DNA of 26,135 bases, from assembly GCA_905215115.1 (NCBI GenBank), contig CAJMOP010000015.1:1-26135 (forward strand). Direction: 5' to 3'. The position numbers were made by a program, and so were the translations under genes. Below are positions 5,500 through 14,122 of this stretch, piece after piece (the stretch's first letter is position 1; each line of letters starts with the position of its first letter). The notes below the pieces were generated by a model. That model saw only the letters and a program-made list of their open reading frames with translations, did not search any database and had not been told where the DNA came from. The stretch is from an uncultured bacterium (GTDB taxonomy: Bacteria; Actinomycetota; Coriobacteriia; Coriobacteriales; Coriobacteriaceae).

Positions 5500-7860
5500 C
5501 TAAACGCGGCGCTTAAGCTGGGCTCCACCCTCGCCGGGCATCAAGCGACGCGCGTCGTAGACCGAGTCAACGCTGCTGATAGAGGCCAGCAGCGGATCCA
5601 GACCACTCGCGTCCGAGATCTCGACCATAAAGCGCAGGGTTGCAATACCCTCGCGGTTGGTCGACGTGGCGGCAGAAAGGATATTGCCACCCGCATCGCC
5701 AATGGCAATGGTGACATCCTTGAGCAGGCCCATGCGGTCCAGGCACTCGACCACGATCTCGACCTGGAAGAGGGTGTCGGCAGCGCCGTCCCATTCCACA
5801 TCGATCATGCGCTCGGGATGCTCCATAAGACCCTTGACGTTGGGGCAGTTGGCGCGATGCACCGAAACGCCACGACCGCGCGTGATGAAGCCGACGATGT
5901 CGTCGCCCGTCACGGGGTTGCAGCAATGGGCCAGACGGACCAGCAGGCCGCTGTTGCTCTCGCCCTTGACGATAATGCCGTTGCTGGCGCTCTTGCCGCG
6001 CTTTTGCGGCTTGCGGTTGGAGCCGCGGGCAGGCTGCTTGACGACCTCGGCGATAGCCTCGGCCTTGGTGAGCTGTTCCTCGGGCTTGGGGTCCAAGATT
6101 TGCTCGACCTTATTGCCCACAGCGCGCGGGGCAACCTTGCCGGCGCCGACGGCGGCAAACAGGTCCTCGAGCTGCTTGAAGTTAAACTGCTCCGCCACGG
6201 CGTTGAGCGCACGCGTCGAACGCGGCGTAGAAATGCCATAGCCACGCTTACGCAGGTCCTTGGCCAGCATATCGCGACCAGCAGCAGCGTCGTCGTCCTT
6301 GGTCGCAGCGGCAAAATAGCGGCGGATCTTTGACTTGGCGGAAGGTGTCTTAACGATCTTGAGCCAATCGCGCGACGGCTTGGAACTCTTGTTAGTCAGA
6401 ATCTCGACACGGTCACCCGTCTTAATCTCGTGCGTGAGCGGAGCCACCGCACCGTTGATCTTGGCGCCGACGCAGTGGTTGCCGACCTCGGTATGGACGG
6501 CGTAGGCAAAGTCGAGCGGCGTAGAGCCGGCACGAAGCGCCATGACCTCGCCCTTGGGCGTAAAGACAAAAATCTCCTGATCGAACAGGTCAACCTTCAG
6601 CGAGTGCAGATATTCCTTGGCGTCAGTGATCTCGTCAGACGCTGCCCAGTCGAGCGAATGCTTGAGCCAGTTAATCTGGTCGTCCAGACGCTGGGCATCA
6701 TTGGTCTTAGACGCAGACGATCCGCCCGACTTCTTATAGAGCCAGTGGGCGGCAATGCCGTACTCGGCCTGCTCATGCATCTCGTAGGTTCGAATCTGAA
6801 TCTCGAGCGGACGAGCCGTAGGGCCGATGACCGTCGTATGGAGCGATTGGTAGTTATTGACCTTGGGCATGGCGATATAGTCTTTAAAGCGACCAGGCAT
6901 GGGGTGCCACAGCGTATGCACCGCACCGAGCGTGGAGTAGCAATCGCGCACCGAATGGGTAATAACGCGCAGCGCCACCAGGTCGTAGATCTCGGAGAAC
7001 TCCTTGCCCTTGCGCTTCATCTTTTGGTAGATGGACCAATAGTGCTTGGAGCGGCCGTTGATCTGAAAGCCCTCCAGACCAATGCGGTTGAGCTCATCGG
7101 TAAGCGTCTTGATGGTCTCGGCAAGGTAGCGTTCGCGGACCTCGCGCGACTCAGCCACCATGCGCGCGATGCGCTGGTAGGCATCGGGCTCCAGGTAGAA
7201 GAAGGACAGATCCTCGAGCTCCCACTTAATAGAGCTCATGCCCAGGCGGTCGGCCAGGGGCGCGTACACGTCCATAGTCTCGCGTGCCTTAAACAGGCGA
7301 CGGTCCTCGCGCAGGGCGGCGAGCGTACGCATATTATGCAGGCGGTCGGCGAGTTTGACGATGATGACGCGAATGTCCTTGGACATGGCGAGGAACATCT
7401 TGCGCAGCGTGAGCGCCTGCTTCTCGTCCATGCTGTCGACTTCGATGTTGGTGAGCTTGGTCACGCCATCGACGAGCTCGGCCACCGTATCGCCAAACAG
7501 GCCGGAAACATCGGCGAGCGAGGTCTCAGTATCCTCGACGGTATCGTGCAGCAGCGCGGCGCACACCACATCGCAGTCCATCTTGAGATCGGCCAAAATG
7601 ATGGCAACCTCGACGGGATGGTTGATGTACATCTCACCCGAGCGGCGCTTTTGGTTGCAGTGCTTCTCGGCGGCAAAGCAGTAGGCCTGCTCAACCTTAG
7701 AAAAGTCGTCCTCATTCATATATTTGAGGCACAGGCGCTCCAGCTTGTCGTAGCTGTCCGCCATAATCTCGGGCGGCAGCTCATCGGCATGCTTATAGTG
7801 CTCCATCTCCGAAAACGGCTGGAGGGTGGAATCATGGGCGGTACGGGCTGCGGCATCCAT
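5500..7860 (-). CDS. relA: Bifunctional (p)ppGpp synthetase/hydrolase Rel
   Basis: A 786-residue long RSH protein, the stringent-response enzyme that makes and destroys (p)ppGpp. In order: HD hydrolase domain with His81, HDTVED (105-110) and Asp171 in KLADRLHNMR; synthetase domain with RFKDYIAMPKVNNYQSLHT (324-342); TGS domain (about 427-490); a linker; a zinc-finger region with HCCNP (645-649) and VHRANC (667-672); and a C-terminal ACT domain (about 710-786). The RFKD motif, rather than ExDD, is that of bifunctional Rel proteins, and the hydrolase motifs are intact, so both activities are expected. The ATG at 7860 lies 15 bases after the RecJ-helicase stop, with a GGGGA site in that gap, so the two are co-transcribed. 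Confidence 0.97.
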   Translation of the reverse strand: MDAAARTAHDSTLQPFSEMEHYKHADELPPEIMADSYDKLERLCLKYMNEDDFSKVEQAYCFAAEKHCNQKRRSGEMYINHPVEVAIILADLKMDCDVVCAALLHDTVEDTETSLADVSGLFGDTVAELVDGVTKLTNIEVDSMDEKQALTLRKMFLAMSKDIRVIIVKLADRLHNMRTLAALREDRRLFKARETMDVYAPLADRLGMSSIKWELEDLSFFYLEPDAYQRIARMVAESREVRERYLAETIKTLTDELNRIGLEGFQINGRSKHYWSIYQKMKRKGKEFSEIYDLVALRVITHSVRDCYSTLGAVHTLWHPMPGRFKDYIAMPKVNNYQSLHTTVIGPTARPLEIQIRTYEMHEQAEYGIAAHWLYKKSGGSSASKTNDAQRLDDQINWLKHSLDWAASDEITDAKEYLHSLKVDLFDQEIFVFTPKGEVMALRAGSTPLDFAYAVHTEVGNHCVGAKINGAVAPLTHEIKTGDRVEILTNKSSKPSRDWLKIVKTPSAKSKIRRYFAAATKDDDAAAGRDMLAKDLRKRGYGISTPRSTRALNAVAEQFNFKQLEDLFAAVGAGKVAPRAVGNKVEQILDPKPEEQLTKAEAIAEVVKQPARGSNRKPQKRGKSASNGIIVKGESNSGLLVRLAHCCNPVTGDDIVGFITRGRGVSVHRANCPNVKGLMEHPERMIDVEWDGAADTLFQVEIVVECLDRMGLLKDVTIAIGDAGGNILSAATSTNREGIATLRFMVEISDASGLDPLLASISSVDSVYDARRLMPGEGGAQLKRRV

Positions 7861-7875
7861 CGAGGTCCCCTTCCC

Positions 7876-10800
7876 CTAGGCCCGCGGTACGATCGGGCGG
7901 TTAACTTTGGCTAGCATATCAGAAGCGCACGAATCGAGTGCCCAGCTCCGGAAAGCCGAAAACTCCATGCGCGAGCGCAAGCCCTCCAAATAGCGAATTG
8001 ACCTGCTCAATTGCACGCGGCCGGGGTTTTCGGCCATCGCGATGCGACGAGTGTCGTCAAACCCCGAAACGCGACAGAAACCAAGCTCTTCGAAGATTCC
8101 CAGGCCGCTTTCCACCGAACGCTCGTCGACCGGCGTGCGAGCATCGATGGCAAGGCACATCTGCGCGATGTCGATATCGCTCGCGCTAAAGGAATCGTCC
8201 CCGGTTTTGCCGCGGTTGGAGCGCCACATGGTCTGCAGCGCGCGATAGAGCGTGACGAGCTCGTCGCGCTCGGGCGCATAGCAGTCGAGCAGGCGCTCGT
8301 TAATGCGGGCGTCGCGCGACGAATAGAGCAGATGAATCACGGCGGGCTGGCCATCGCGGCCGGCACGTCCGCTCATCTGGTTGAACTCGATGGCGCCAAA
8401 CGGCATGTGGTAGAGCACGACATGGCGGATATCGGGCAGGTTGACACCCTCGCCAAAGGCGGAGGTCGAAACGATGCAGCTGAGACTGCCGTCTCGGAAT
8501 GCTTCCTCAACACGGCGGCGATCGGAGCGCGCAAGCCCGGCGTTATAGAACGCGATATGGGTCGCACAGTCTGGCACGCGCTTGCGCAGCGTCCTGGCAA
8601 GCGCCACGGACTGGTCGCGCGAATTGACGTAGATAACGGTCTTCTCCCCCGTCGCCACAATCGACACCAGGCGATTTTCGCGGCTTGCGAGGTCGCGATC
8701 GTCCTCGAGTTGCAGGTTCTCGCGCACCGTCTCGTCGACCACCGTGCGAGTGATCGGCAGCATGCGGGCAAGCTCGGCCACGACCGGAGCCGTCGCGGTG
8801 GCCGTCGCAGCCATAACGACCGGGTCGCCCAGAACTTTGAGGATGTCGGGCATGCCGAGATAGGCGCTGCGGTCGCCGCCCTTGGCAAGACCGGCATGAT
8901 GCGCCTCATCGATAACGACAAAACCGATGCGCCCCGAACGCGCAAAGCGATCGCGGTGAATGGACAGGAACTCGGGCGTCGTGAGCACGATGCCGGTGCG
9001 GCCCGAAGCCAAGCCGGCAAACACGTCATCGCGCGCCGCCTCCACGGTCTCGCCGGTCAGCACGCCAACACCAATGCCAAGCGCTGCCATCGTCGACGAG
9101 AGGTGATAGGCCTGGTCGGCAACGAGCGCACGCAGCGGATAGACAAAGATGCTCGCACGTCCGCGAAGCACCGCCTCACGCGCGGCATGCACATGGAAGA
9201 TGAGCGACTTGCCGCGCCCCGTTCCCATAACGGCCAGAACACTTTGGTGATCGGCCAGGGCATCGAGCGCCTCGACCTGCGCGCGGTGCGGCTGGTTCGA
9301 GCCGATAAAGCTATGGATAAGCGAGCGCGTGAGCTCAGCATAAGAAAGCTGGGCGAGCGTCTCGCGTTTACGCGACTCCAGGCGCAGGCCAGAATCCGCC
9401 GGTTGCACGCCGCGGCGAAGTTCACATGCCGGATCGTCGATATTGGACGCCGTGGTATCGCGCACCAAGACATCTTTGATCATGAGCTTGGGCTTCACAC
9501 GCCCCTGCCAATGCTCGGCAACGGCCTCGAACACCAAGTCGACAGCGCTATCGCAGTTGATGAGCTTATCGATTTGCGGCACGCGGAACATAATGGCCGG
9601 CACACTCGCGGCGCCATCGGTCGCCACAAAGCGCATATGCTCGCCGGTTTTGCCCACCACGGCGCGATCGCACATCGTCACGCCCTCGGCGGCCAGCAGC
9701 GGCACCTTGTTGCCCTGGCCAAACGGCTCAAGACGGGAAATCTGCTCTATAGTCTCGATATTCAGCTCGGAAAGGTCGACCGTGGCGGCAACCTCGTCGA
9801 TGTCTTCAAAGTCCTCGGCGGGAATCTCCGATAGCACGGCGGAAAGGCGACGACGGAATTCATCGAGTTTGGATGCCTCGATGGTCACACCCACCGCACC
9901 GGCATGTCCGCCGCGACGAATCAGCAGGTCGGAACAGCGCTCGACGGCGTCAAACAGGTTAACTTTGCCCACCGAGCGACCAGAGCCGCGCGCGATACCG
10001 TCCTCGATCGAGAACAGCAGCGCCGGCACGTGATAGCGGTTGGTCAGACGGCTTGCCACGATGCCCTTGACACCCTCGTGCCAGCCTTCGCCGCCCACGA
10101 CGATCGCGCGTCCGCCGTCATAAGTCTCCTCGACCTTTGCCATGGCATCGCGTGTGAGCTCCGCCTCGATCTCGCGACGCTGACGGTTGATCTCCTCGAG
10201 CTCGGCCGCCAGCGCGCTTGCCTCGATAGGATCGCGGGCAAGCAGCAGGTCGAGCGCCAGTTTGGGATCGGCCATGCGGCCGGCAGCGTTCAAGCGGGGA
10301 ATGAGCGAAAATGACAGGCCATCGGCCGTAATGCTAGAGAGGTCGGCCTTGGCGAGCGCTGCCAGCGCGATATAGCCGGGGCGGGCGGTCACGCGCATCT
10401 GCTGGATGCCCTCGGCGACCAGCGCGCGGTTCTCGGGCGTCAGCGGCATCATGTCGGACACGGTGCCCAGCGCCGCAACCTCAATCAGCGAACGCCAATA
10501 CGACGGCTTGCCCAGACGCTCGCCCAGAACCTGCACCAGCTTGAGTGCCACGCCGGCACCGGCAAGCTCACGCGAAGGACCCTTGTCCTCGAGTTTGGGG
10601 TCGGTCAGGGGCACGCCCTGCGGCACCTGGTCGGAGGGCTCGTGATGGTCCGTGACCACCAAATCGATCCCCAGGCTCTCCAGGTAGGAGACCTCTTCCT
10701 TGGCAGCAATACCGTTATCGACGGTCACAATCAGGTTGGGTTGAGCGAGCTCGTTGACGCGGTCGAGCGCCGCACGCGAAAGACCGTAGCCCTCGTCAAA

Positions 10801-11163
10801 GCGGTGCGGGATGAATGGTGTGACGTTGGCGCCAAACGAACGTAGCGCCTCGGTCAACAGACAAGTCGACGTAATGCCGTCGACGTCAAAATCGCCAAAG
10901 ACGGCGATGCGCTCGTGGCTGCGAATAGCACGCTCAACGCGGTCGGCGACGACCGCCATGCCCGGAATAACGAGTGGGTCCGCCCAGTCGCGATCGAGCG
11001 AAGGCGTCAAAAACAGCTGGCCTTCCTCGATGGATGTAATGCCGTGCGCAACCATAATGCGCGCCACCAGCCCGGGTATGCCCAGGCCAGCCGAAAGCTC
11101 CTTTTCGAGCTCGGGGTTTTGCTGAGCGACCGCCCAGCGATGCGTCGTCTTAAGCGATGACAT
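7876..11163 (-). CDS. recJ: RecJ exonuclease fused to a RecQ-like helicase
   Basis: One open frame of 1095 residues with two enzymes. Residues 1-575 are RecJ, the 5'-3' single-strand exonuclease of recombination and mismatch repair: DFDVDG (91-96), TVDNG (from 147), DHH (172-174), SRLNAAG-type PRLNAAGRM, and the DHHA1 motif GGHAGA (418-423), then an OB-like region. After a linker (about 580-625) comes a superfamily 2 helicase: Walker A GTGRGKS (647-653), DEAHH (752-756), ATATA (786-790), AFGEGVNLPDIRHVV (about 902-916) and QMSGRAGRDG (929-938), all RecQ-like. The typical RecQ zinc-binding cysteines and an HRDC domain are not evident. The ATG at 11163 has GGGGGTGG upstream. It is first in a likely operon with relA. 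Confidence 0.95.
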   Translation of the reverse strand: MSSLKTTHRWAVAQQNPELEKELSAGLGIPGLVARIMVAHGITSIEEGQLFLTPSLDRDWADPLVIPGMAVVADRVERAIRSHERIAVFGDFDVDGITSTCLLTEALRSFGANVTPFIPHRFDEGYGLSRAALDRVNELAQPNLIVTVDNGIAAKEEVSYLESLGIDLVVTDHHEPSDQVPQGVPLTDPKLEDKGPSRELAGAGVALKLVQVLGERLGKPSYWRSLIEVAALGTVSDMMPLTPENRALVAEGIQQMRVTARPGYIALAALAKADLSSITADGLSFSLIPRLNAAGRMADPKLALDLLLARDPIEASALAAELEEINRQRREIEAELTRDAMAKVEETYDGGRAIVVGGEGWHEGVKGIVASRLTNRYHVPALLFSIEDGIARGSGRSVGKVNLFDAVERCSDLLIRRGGHAGAVGVTIEASKLDEFRRRLSAVLSEIPAEDFEDIDEVAATVDLSELNIETIEQISRLEPFGQGNKVPLLAAEGVTMCDRAVVGKTGEHMRFVATDGAASVPAIMFRVPQIDKLINCDSAVDLVFEAVAEHWQGRVKPKLMIKDVLVRDTTASNIDDPACELRRGVQPADSGLRLESRKRETLAQLSYAELTRSLIHSFIGSNQPHRAQVEALDALADHQSVLAVMGTGRGKSLIFHVHAAREAVLRGRASIFVYPLRALVADQAYHLSSTMAALGIGVGVLTGETVEAARDDVFAGLASGRTGIVLTTPEFLSIHRDRFARSGRIGFVVIDEAHHAGLAKGGDRSAYLGMPDILKVLGDPVVMAATATATAPVVAELARMLPITRTVVDETVRENLQLEDDRDLASRENRLVSIVATGEKTVIYVNSRDQSVALARTLRKRVPDCATHIAFYNAGLARSDRRRVEEAFRDGSLSCIVSTSAFGEGVNLPDIRHVVLYHMPFGAIEFNQMSGRAGRDGQPAVIHLLYSSRDARINERLLDCYAPERDELVTLYRALQTMWRSNRGKTGDDSFSASDIDIAQMCLAIDARTPVDERSVESGLGIFEELGFCRVSGFDDTRRIAMAENPGRVQLSRSIRYLEGLRSRMEFSAFRSWALDSCASDMLAKVNRPIVPRA

Positions 11164-11271
11164 AGGCACCCACCCCCGATAGGGGCAGGTCGCCGCGATA
11201 CCTCTCACGGTTCATAGCGATGAGTCCTCTGTGTATGCCCGCTTCGGCAGGCAGATCTGTTGAACGGATTT

Positions 11272-11277
11272 ATTATA
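11272..11277 (-). promoter_or_regulatory. Candidate -10 box for recJ-relA operon
   Basis: A perfect TATAAT on the minus strand, about 110 bases before the recJ ATG. At 17-base spacing the -35 position reads CGATTT, a poor match, so this is a candidate only. The rest of the 276-base divergent gap to the BASS gene shows no other clear signal. Confidence 0.4.
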
Positions 11278-11439
11278 CCGTGCAGCGCGGACGCAAATCG
11301 CCGCAGCACGCCGCGGTTTCGGTAAACGATGCCGGTAATAGCCTCGAAATAATCGAGCGTTTCTGACGCACGGACGCATGCGAGCGTCTAGCATATCCAT
11401 TCAAAACGGGTTCACGAGCAAAGGGAGTCACAAGAGCAT

Positions 11440-12438
11440 ATGAAGCAATGGGTTGGACTGGGCAAGTTTCTCGCGGGGCATATGCAAATCATCGTTCCGA
11501 TTTGCGTGGCGCTCGGCGTGCTCTTTCCTCAGCAGATTGGCGTACTCAAGCCCATCGTTCCCACCTTGTTTGCCTTCATGACCTTCCAAGGCGCGCTCAG
11601 CAACACCTTCCACCAGGTAGCTGAGGTGCTCCGCCGTCCCCTGCATCTGATTTTGGCGTTATTTGTCTCGGCTGTGATCATCCCCATCGCGGCGTATGCC
11701 ATGGGCTCACTGTTCTTTGGTTCCAATCCCAACCTTGTCTGCGGCATCGTGCTCGAGTACAGCGTACCCGTGGCAGTCACTGCCTTTATGTGGATTAGCA
11801 TGTTTGGCGGCAACGGCCCGCTCGCACTCACCATCATCCTGACGTCCTCGGTCATCTCGCCCGTGACGATTCCGCTCACGCTCAAGCTCCTGCTGGGTGC
11901 CACCGTCGCAATCGATGTGCCAAGCATGATGCAGAATATGGCCTTCATGATCGCCATACCCGCCGTGCTCGGTATCGTCATTAACGAACTTACGCGCGGC
12001 TGGGGACACGAGAAGCTCTCCCCCGCGCTTTCGCCCGCCTGCAAGTTCATGATGATGGGCGTTATCGCGTCCAACTCCACCGCCATGAGCGAGTACGTGC
12101 TGCACTTGAACGCGGTGCGCCTGGAAGTCGCCCTCTTTATCCTGGTGTTCGCCATCAGTGGCTTTATCATCGGCATCCTGGTCGCGCGTGCCCTGCATCT
12201 GCCGTATAGCGAGACGACCACCATGTGCTTTACCTGCGGCATGCGTAACATCTCTTCGGGCGCCGTCATCGCCACGCAATACTTTCCGGGCGAAGTTGTG
12301 TTTCCCGTCATGTGTGGAACGTTGTTTCAGCAGGTGCTCGCCTCAATTATCGGGCATCTCTTTGAGCGCCTGACCGGCGAGGAGCGTGCCGCCCAGCGCA
12401 AGCGGGTCGAGGCCGGTCGCGACGCCATGGCGCGCTAG
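11440..12438 (+). CDS. BASS-family sodium-coupled organic anion transporter
   Basis: A 332-residue integral membrane protein of the bile acid:sodium symporter superfamily with about 8-10 hydrophobic segments through residue 310 and a short charged tail. Family-like segments include TFQGAL (49-54), GIVLEYSVPVAVTAF in the middle and TMCFTCGMRNISSGAVIATQ near the C-terminus, which matches the paired core helices. Bacterial members carry bile acids, pantothenate or ketopantoate, other organic anions, or have unknown substrates; I cannot choose among them. The ATG at 11440 has only a weak site (AAGAG close by, AGGGAG 12 bases away). It is divergent from recJ and converges on the GalT-like gene with 27 bases between. 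Confidence 0.85.
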   Translation: MKQWVGLGKFLAGHMQIIVPICVALGVLFPQQIGVLKPIVPTLFAFMTFQGALSNTFHQVAEVLRRPLHLILALFVSAVIIPIAAYAMGSLFFGSNPNLVCGIVLEYSVPVAVTAFMWISMFGGNGPLALTIILTSSVISPVTIPLTLKLLLGATVAIDVPSMMQNMAFMIAIPAVLGIVINELTRGWGHEKLSPALSPACKFMMMGVIASNSTAMSEYVLHLNAVRLEVALFILVFAISGFIIGILVARALHLPYSETTTMCFTCGMRNISSGAVIATQYFPGEVVFPVMCGTLFQQVLASIIGHLFERLTGEERAAQRKRVEAGRDAMAR

Positions 12439-12442
12439 ACTG

Positions 12443-12457
12443 CCCGCATTACGCGGG
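12443..12457. terminator. Small hairpin between convergent genes
   Basis: CCCGC-ATTAC-GCGGG forms a perfect 5-bp stem in the 27-base gap between the BASS gene and the GalT-like gene. It has no strong T-run on either strand, so its effect as a terminator is doubtful. Confidence 0.3.
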
Positions 12458-12465
12458 TGTTCGCA

Positions 12466-13266
12466 TTACGACGTGAACGTTTCCAAATGCATGCGCAGGC
12501 GCTCAGCATCGATATCGAGCGTGGTCTCGGCATTGACCTGGGCCAGGCGATAACCGACAAAGTAGGGCGAAACCACCCAACGTGGCAGCGCCTTGGCAAT
12601 GGTCCGGCCGTCCATGTGGTAGAAGAACAAGTTGTACGACTCTGCGCGACCACCGTGGTGCTCGTTCAGGATATAGCGAAGAGCCACCTGGATTGCGTCG
12701 GCAAACAGGTCAGCTTCGGCTAGGTCGCGGGCGTCGTCGCTGGCGGCGATTCCCTGTGGAGCCGAAACGTTGATCTCAAAGAAGCCCATAATCGGCTCGG
12801 TTGAAATGCTGATCGCAACCCTCCCCCGCTGCCAGACATCAATGCCTTCGAAGTTGGCTGGTGTCAGCGCCACATAGCCGTCTTCCTGTTCCAAACCCAC
12901 AATCTGCATATGCGGATGGACCAGACTACCGCCCGAAAGCGGGCCCTTGTTCTTGTACATGAGCACACTGCGGTACTGTTGAGAATCAATCATCTGCTGC
13001 CAACAGCCCAGGGCAAACCGCATCACATGATGCAGCTCGTCCGGCGCATAGGTCACCAGGTCGGCGTCGTGGTCGGACGACTCAATCAATACGGTCTGGC
13101 GAGTGGCTCGCAAGGTCTTAAACTTATTTTCGAGCCAGATGCAGTCACCATCACGCTGGATGATGTTGGTGAGCCCCTCCGTGTTGCAAAAGGGACACGC
13201 GGTACCGGGGCGACGGTTGTCGTCGGGTTTGCCGCTCGCCTGCTGAACATCGAATACAAGTGCCAC
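12466..13266 (-). CDS. GalT/HIT-like protein (DUF4931 type)
   Basis: A 266-residue protein resembling galactose-1-phosphate uridylyltransferases and the DUF4931 group. A CPFC knuckle (24-27) could bind zinc, and GGSLVHPHMQIVG (112-124) contains the HPHxQ active-site motif of GalT, in which the second His (here His119) is the nucleotidyl-carrying residue. It is shorter than classical GalT (about 350). A nucleotidyl transfer or hydrolysis reaction is likely, but the substrate is unknown and no galactose genes lie nearby. The start is a GTG at 13266; its GGAGGT site lies across the end of cutC, and only 3 bases separate the two genes, so translation is probably coupled. Confidence 0.8.
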   Translation of the reverse strand: MALVFDVQQASGKPDDNRRPGTACPFCNTEGLTNIIQRDGDCIWLENKFKTLRATRQTVLIESSDHDADLVTYAPDELHHVMRFALGCWQQMIDSQQYRSVLMYKNKGPLSGGSLVHPHMQIVGLEQEDGYVALTPANFEGIDVWQRGRVAISISTEPIMGFFEINVSAPQGIAASDDARDLAEADLFADAIQVALRYILNEHHGGRAESYNLFFYHMDGRTIAKALPRWVVSPYFVGYRLAQVNAETTLDIDAERLRMHLETFTS

Positions 13267-13269
13267 GGG

Positions 13270-13947
13270 CTACACCTCCAGCGGTACGATCCTTGTGCCA
13301 TGGAGCTCGGACACGCCCAATGCCGCCGCGACCGCGTCACGATTTGCCGTAGTGATGCCGCCGCCAGGAAGGATGGTCAAACGATCGCCCGCATACTCGA
13401 TTAAACGAGCCAGGTGGTCGAAGTTGTCCTCAATCGGCGCGCCGGCCGCGCCGCCATGCGTCAGGATTCGCGTAACGCCGCAGCCGGCAAGTGTATCAAT
13501 CGCATCAAGCTGAGCCTCGGGCGAGAGCTGGTCAAAGGCCATGTGAAAGGTGATGTCGATGGGCTCACGCTTACATTCCTCGGTCGCGCAGCCCGTAGCC
13601 ATCACAAGGGCGCCAAGCGTAAGTTCATCGAGCGCCCATCCGCCGGCACAGGGCTTGCAGCACCCATAGACCAGGCCGTCAACGCCGGCACTCACGGCAA
13701 GACCCAGGTCCATCTCCATCATACGCAACTCGTCCTGGTTGTAATAAAAGTCGCCGCCACGCGGACGAATCATGCACATCACGCGCGCATCGTGCTCGTG
13801 AGCGTAGCTGACCGTAGCGCTGATAACGCCGGCGGAAGGTGTGGTGCCGCCAACGGCAAGGTTGTCGCACAGCTCAATACGACTCGCACCGGCCTTAATG
13901 GCCGCCGGCACCCGCTCAAAGTTCTCGGCACAAAACTCGTACAGCAT
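13270..13947 (-). CDS. cutC: CutC family protein
   Basis: A 225-residue TIM-barrel protein of the CutC family. Typical segments are EFCAENFERVPAAIKAGASR near the N-terminus, RIELCDNLAVGGTTPS, MIRPRGGDFYYN, VYGCCKP, FHMAFDQ, RILTHGGA and ILPGGGIT. The family was first linked to copper tolerance in Escherichia coli, but that role is disputed and the enzymatic function is not established. The ATG at 13947 has GGGGG five to seven bases upstream. A weak GTGACA-17-TTTGCT promoter could lie in the 60 bases before it. It is followed at once by the GalT-like gene, which suggests a shared task, perhaps on a sugar or nucleotide derivative; that is inference. Confidence 0.93.
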   Translation of the reverse strand: MLYEFCAENFERVPAAIKAGASRIELCDNLAVGGTTPSAGVISATVSYAHEHDARVMCMIRPRGGDFYYNQDELRMMEMDLGLAVSAGVDGLVYGCCKPCAGGWALDELTLGALVMATGCATEECKREPIDITFHMAFDQLSPEAQLDAIDTLAGCGVTRILTHGGAAGAPIEDNFDHLARLIEYAGDRLTILPGGGITTANRDAVAAALGVSELHGTRIVPLEV

Positions 13948-14005
13948 AGATAGACCCCCAAAGACAGCAAATGTTTTCCGACGGGCATTGTCACACATCC
14001 CCATG

Positions 14006-14074
14006 AAGTTGCGGTGGAATAGGGACTCTTTTGGCCTCTGGAGCCCGTATTCAGTCCCTATTTCACCGCAACTT
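14006..14074. repeat. 22-bp inverted repeat, REP-like element
   Basis: The 22-base arms at 14006-14027 and 14053-14074 differ at one position and enclose 25 bases. Arm words are AAGTTGCGGTG and ATAGGGACT. It fills the gap between the cutC start region and the livF terminator and does not resemble either of the other repeat families in this window. It may be a dispersed palindromic repeat. Confidence 0.7.
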
Positions 14075-14075
14075 A

Positions 14076-14112
14076 AAAAGGGGCGCTGACTGAGATAGTC
14101 AGCGCCCCTTTT
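14076..14112 (-). terminator. Rho-independent terminator of the liv operon
   Basis: On the minus strand a perfect 16-bp stem (AAAAGGGGCGCTGACT with its complement) closes a 5-base loop and runs into TTTTTAA. It starts 10 bases after the livF stop. Confidence 0.92.
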
Positions 14113-14122
14113 GTTAGGTGGG

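Noticed and set aside
6430..9834. Long open frames of about 490 and 600 codons on the plus strand opposite relA and recJ
   Set aside because: They mirror strongly conserved genes on the minus strand in GC-rich DNA, where antisense frames stay open by codon bias. Their products show no domain.
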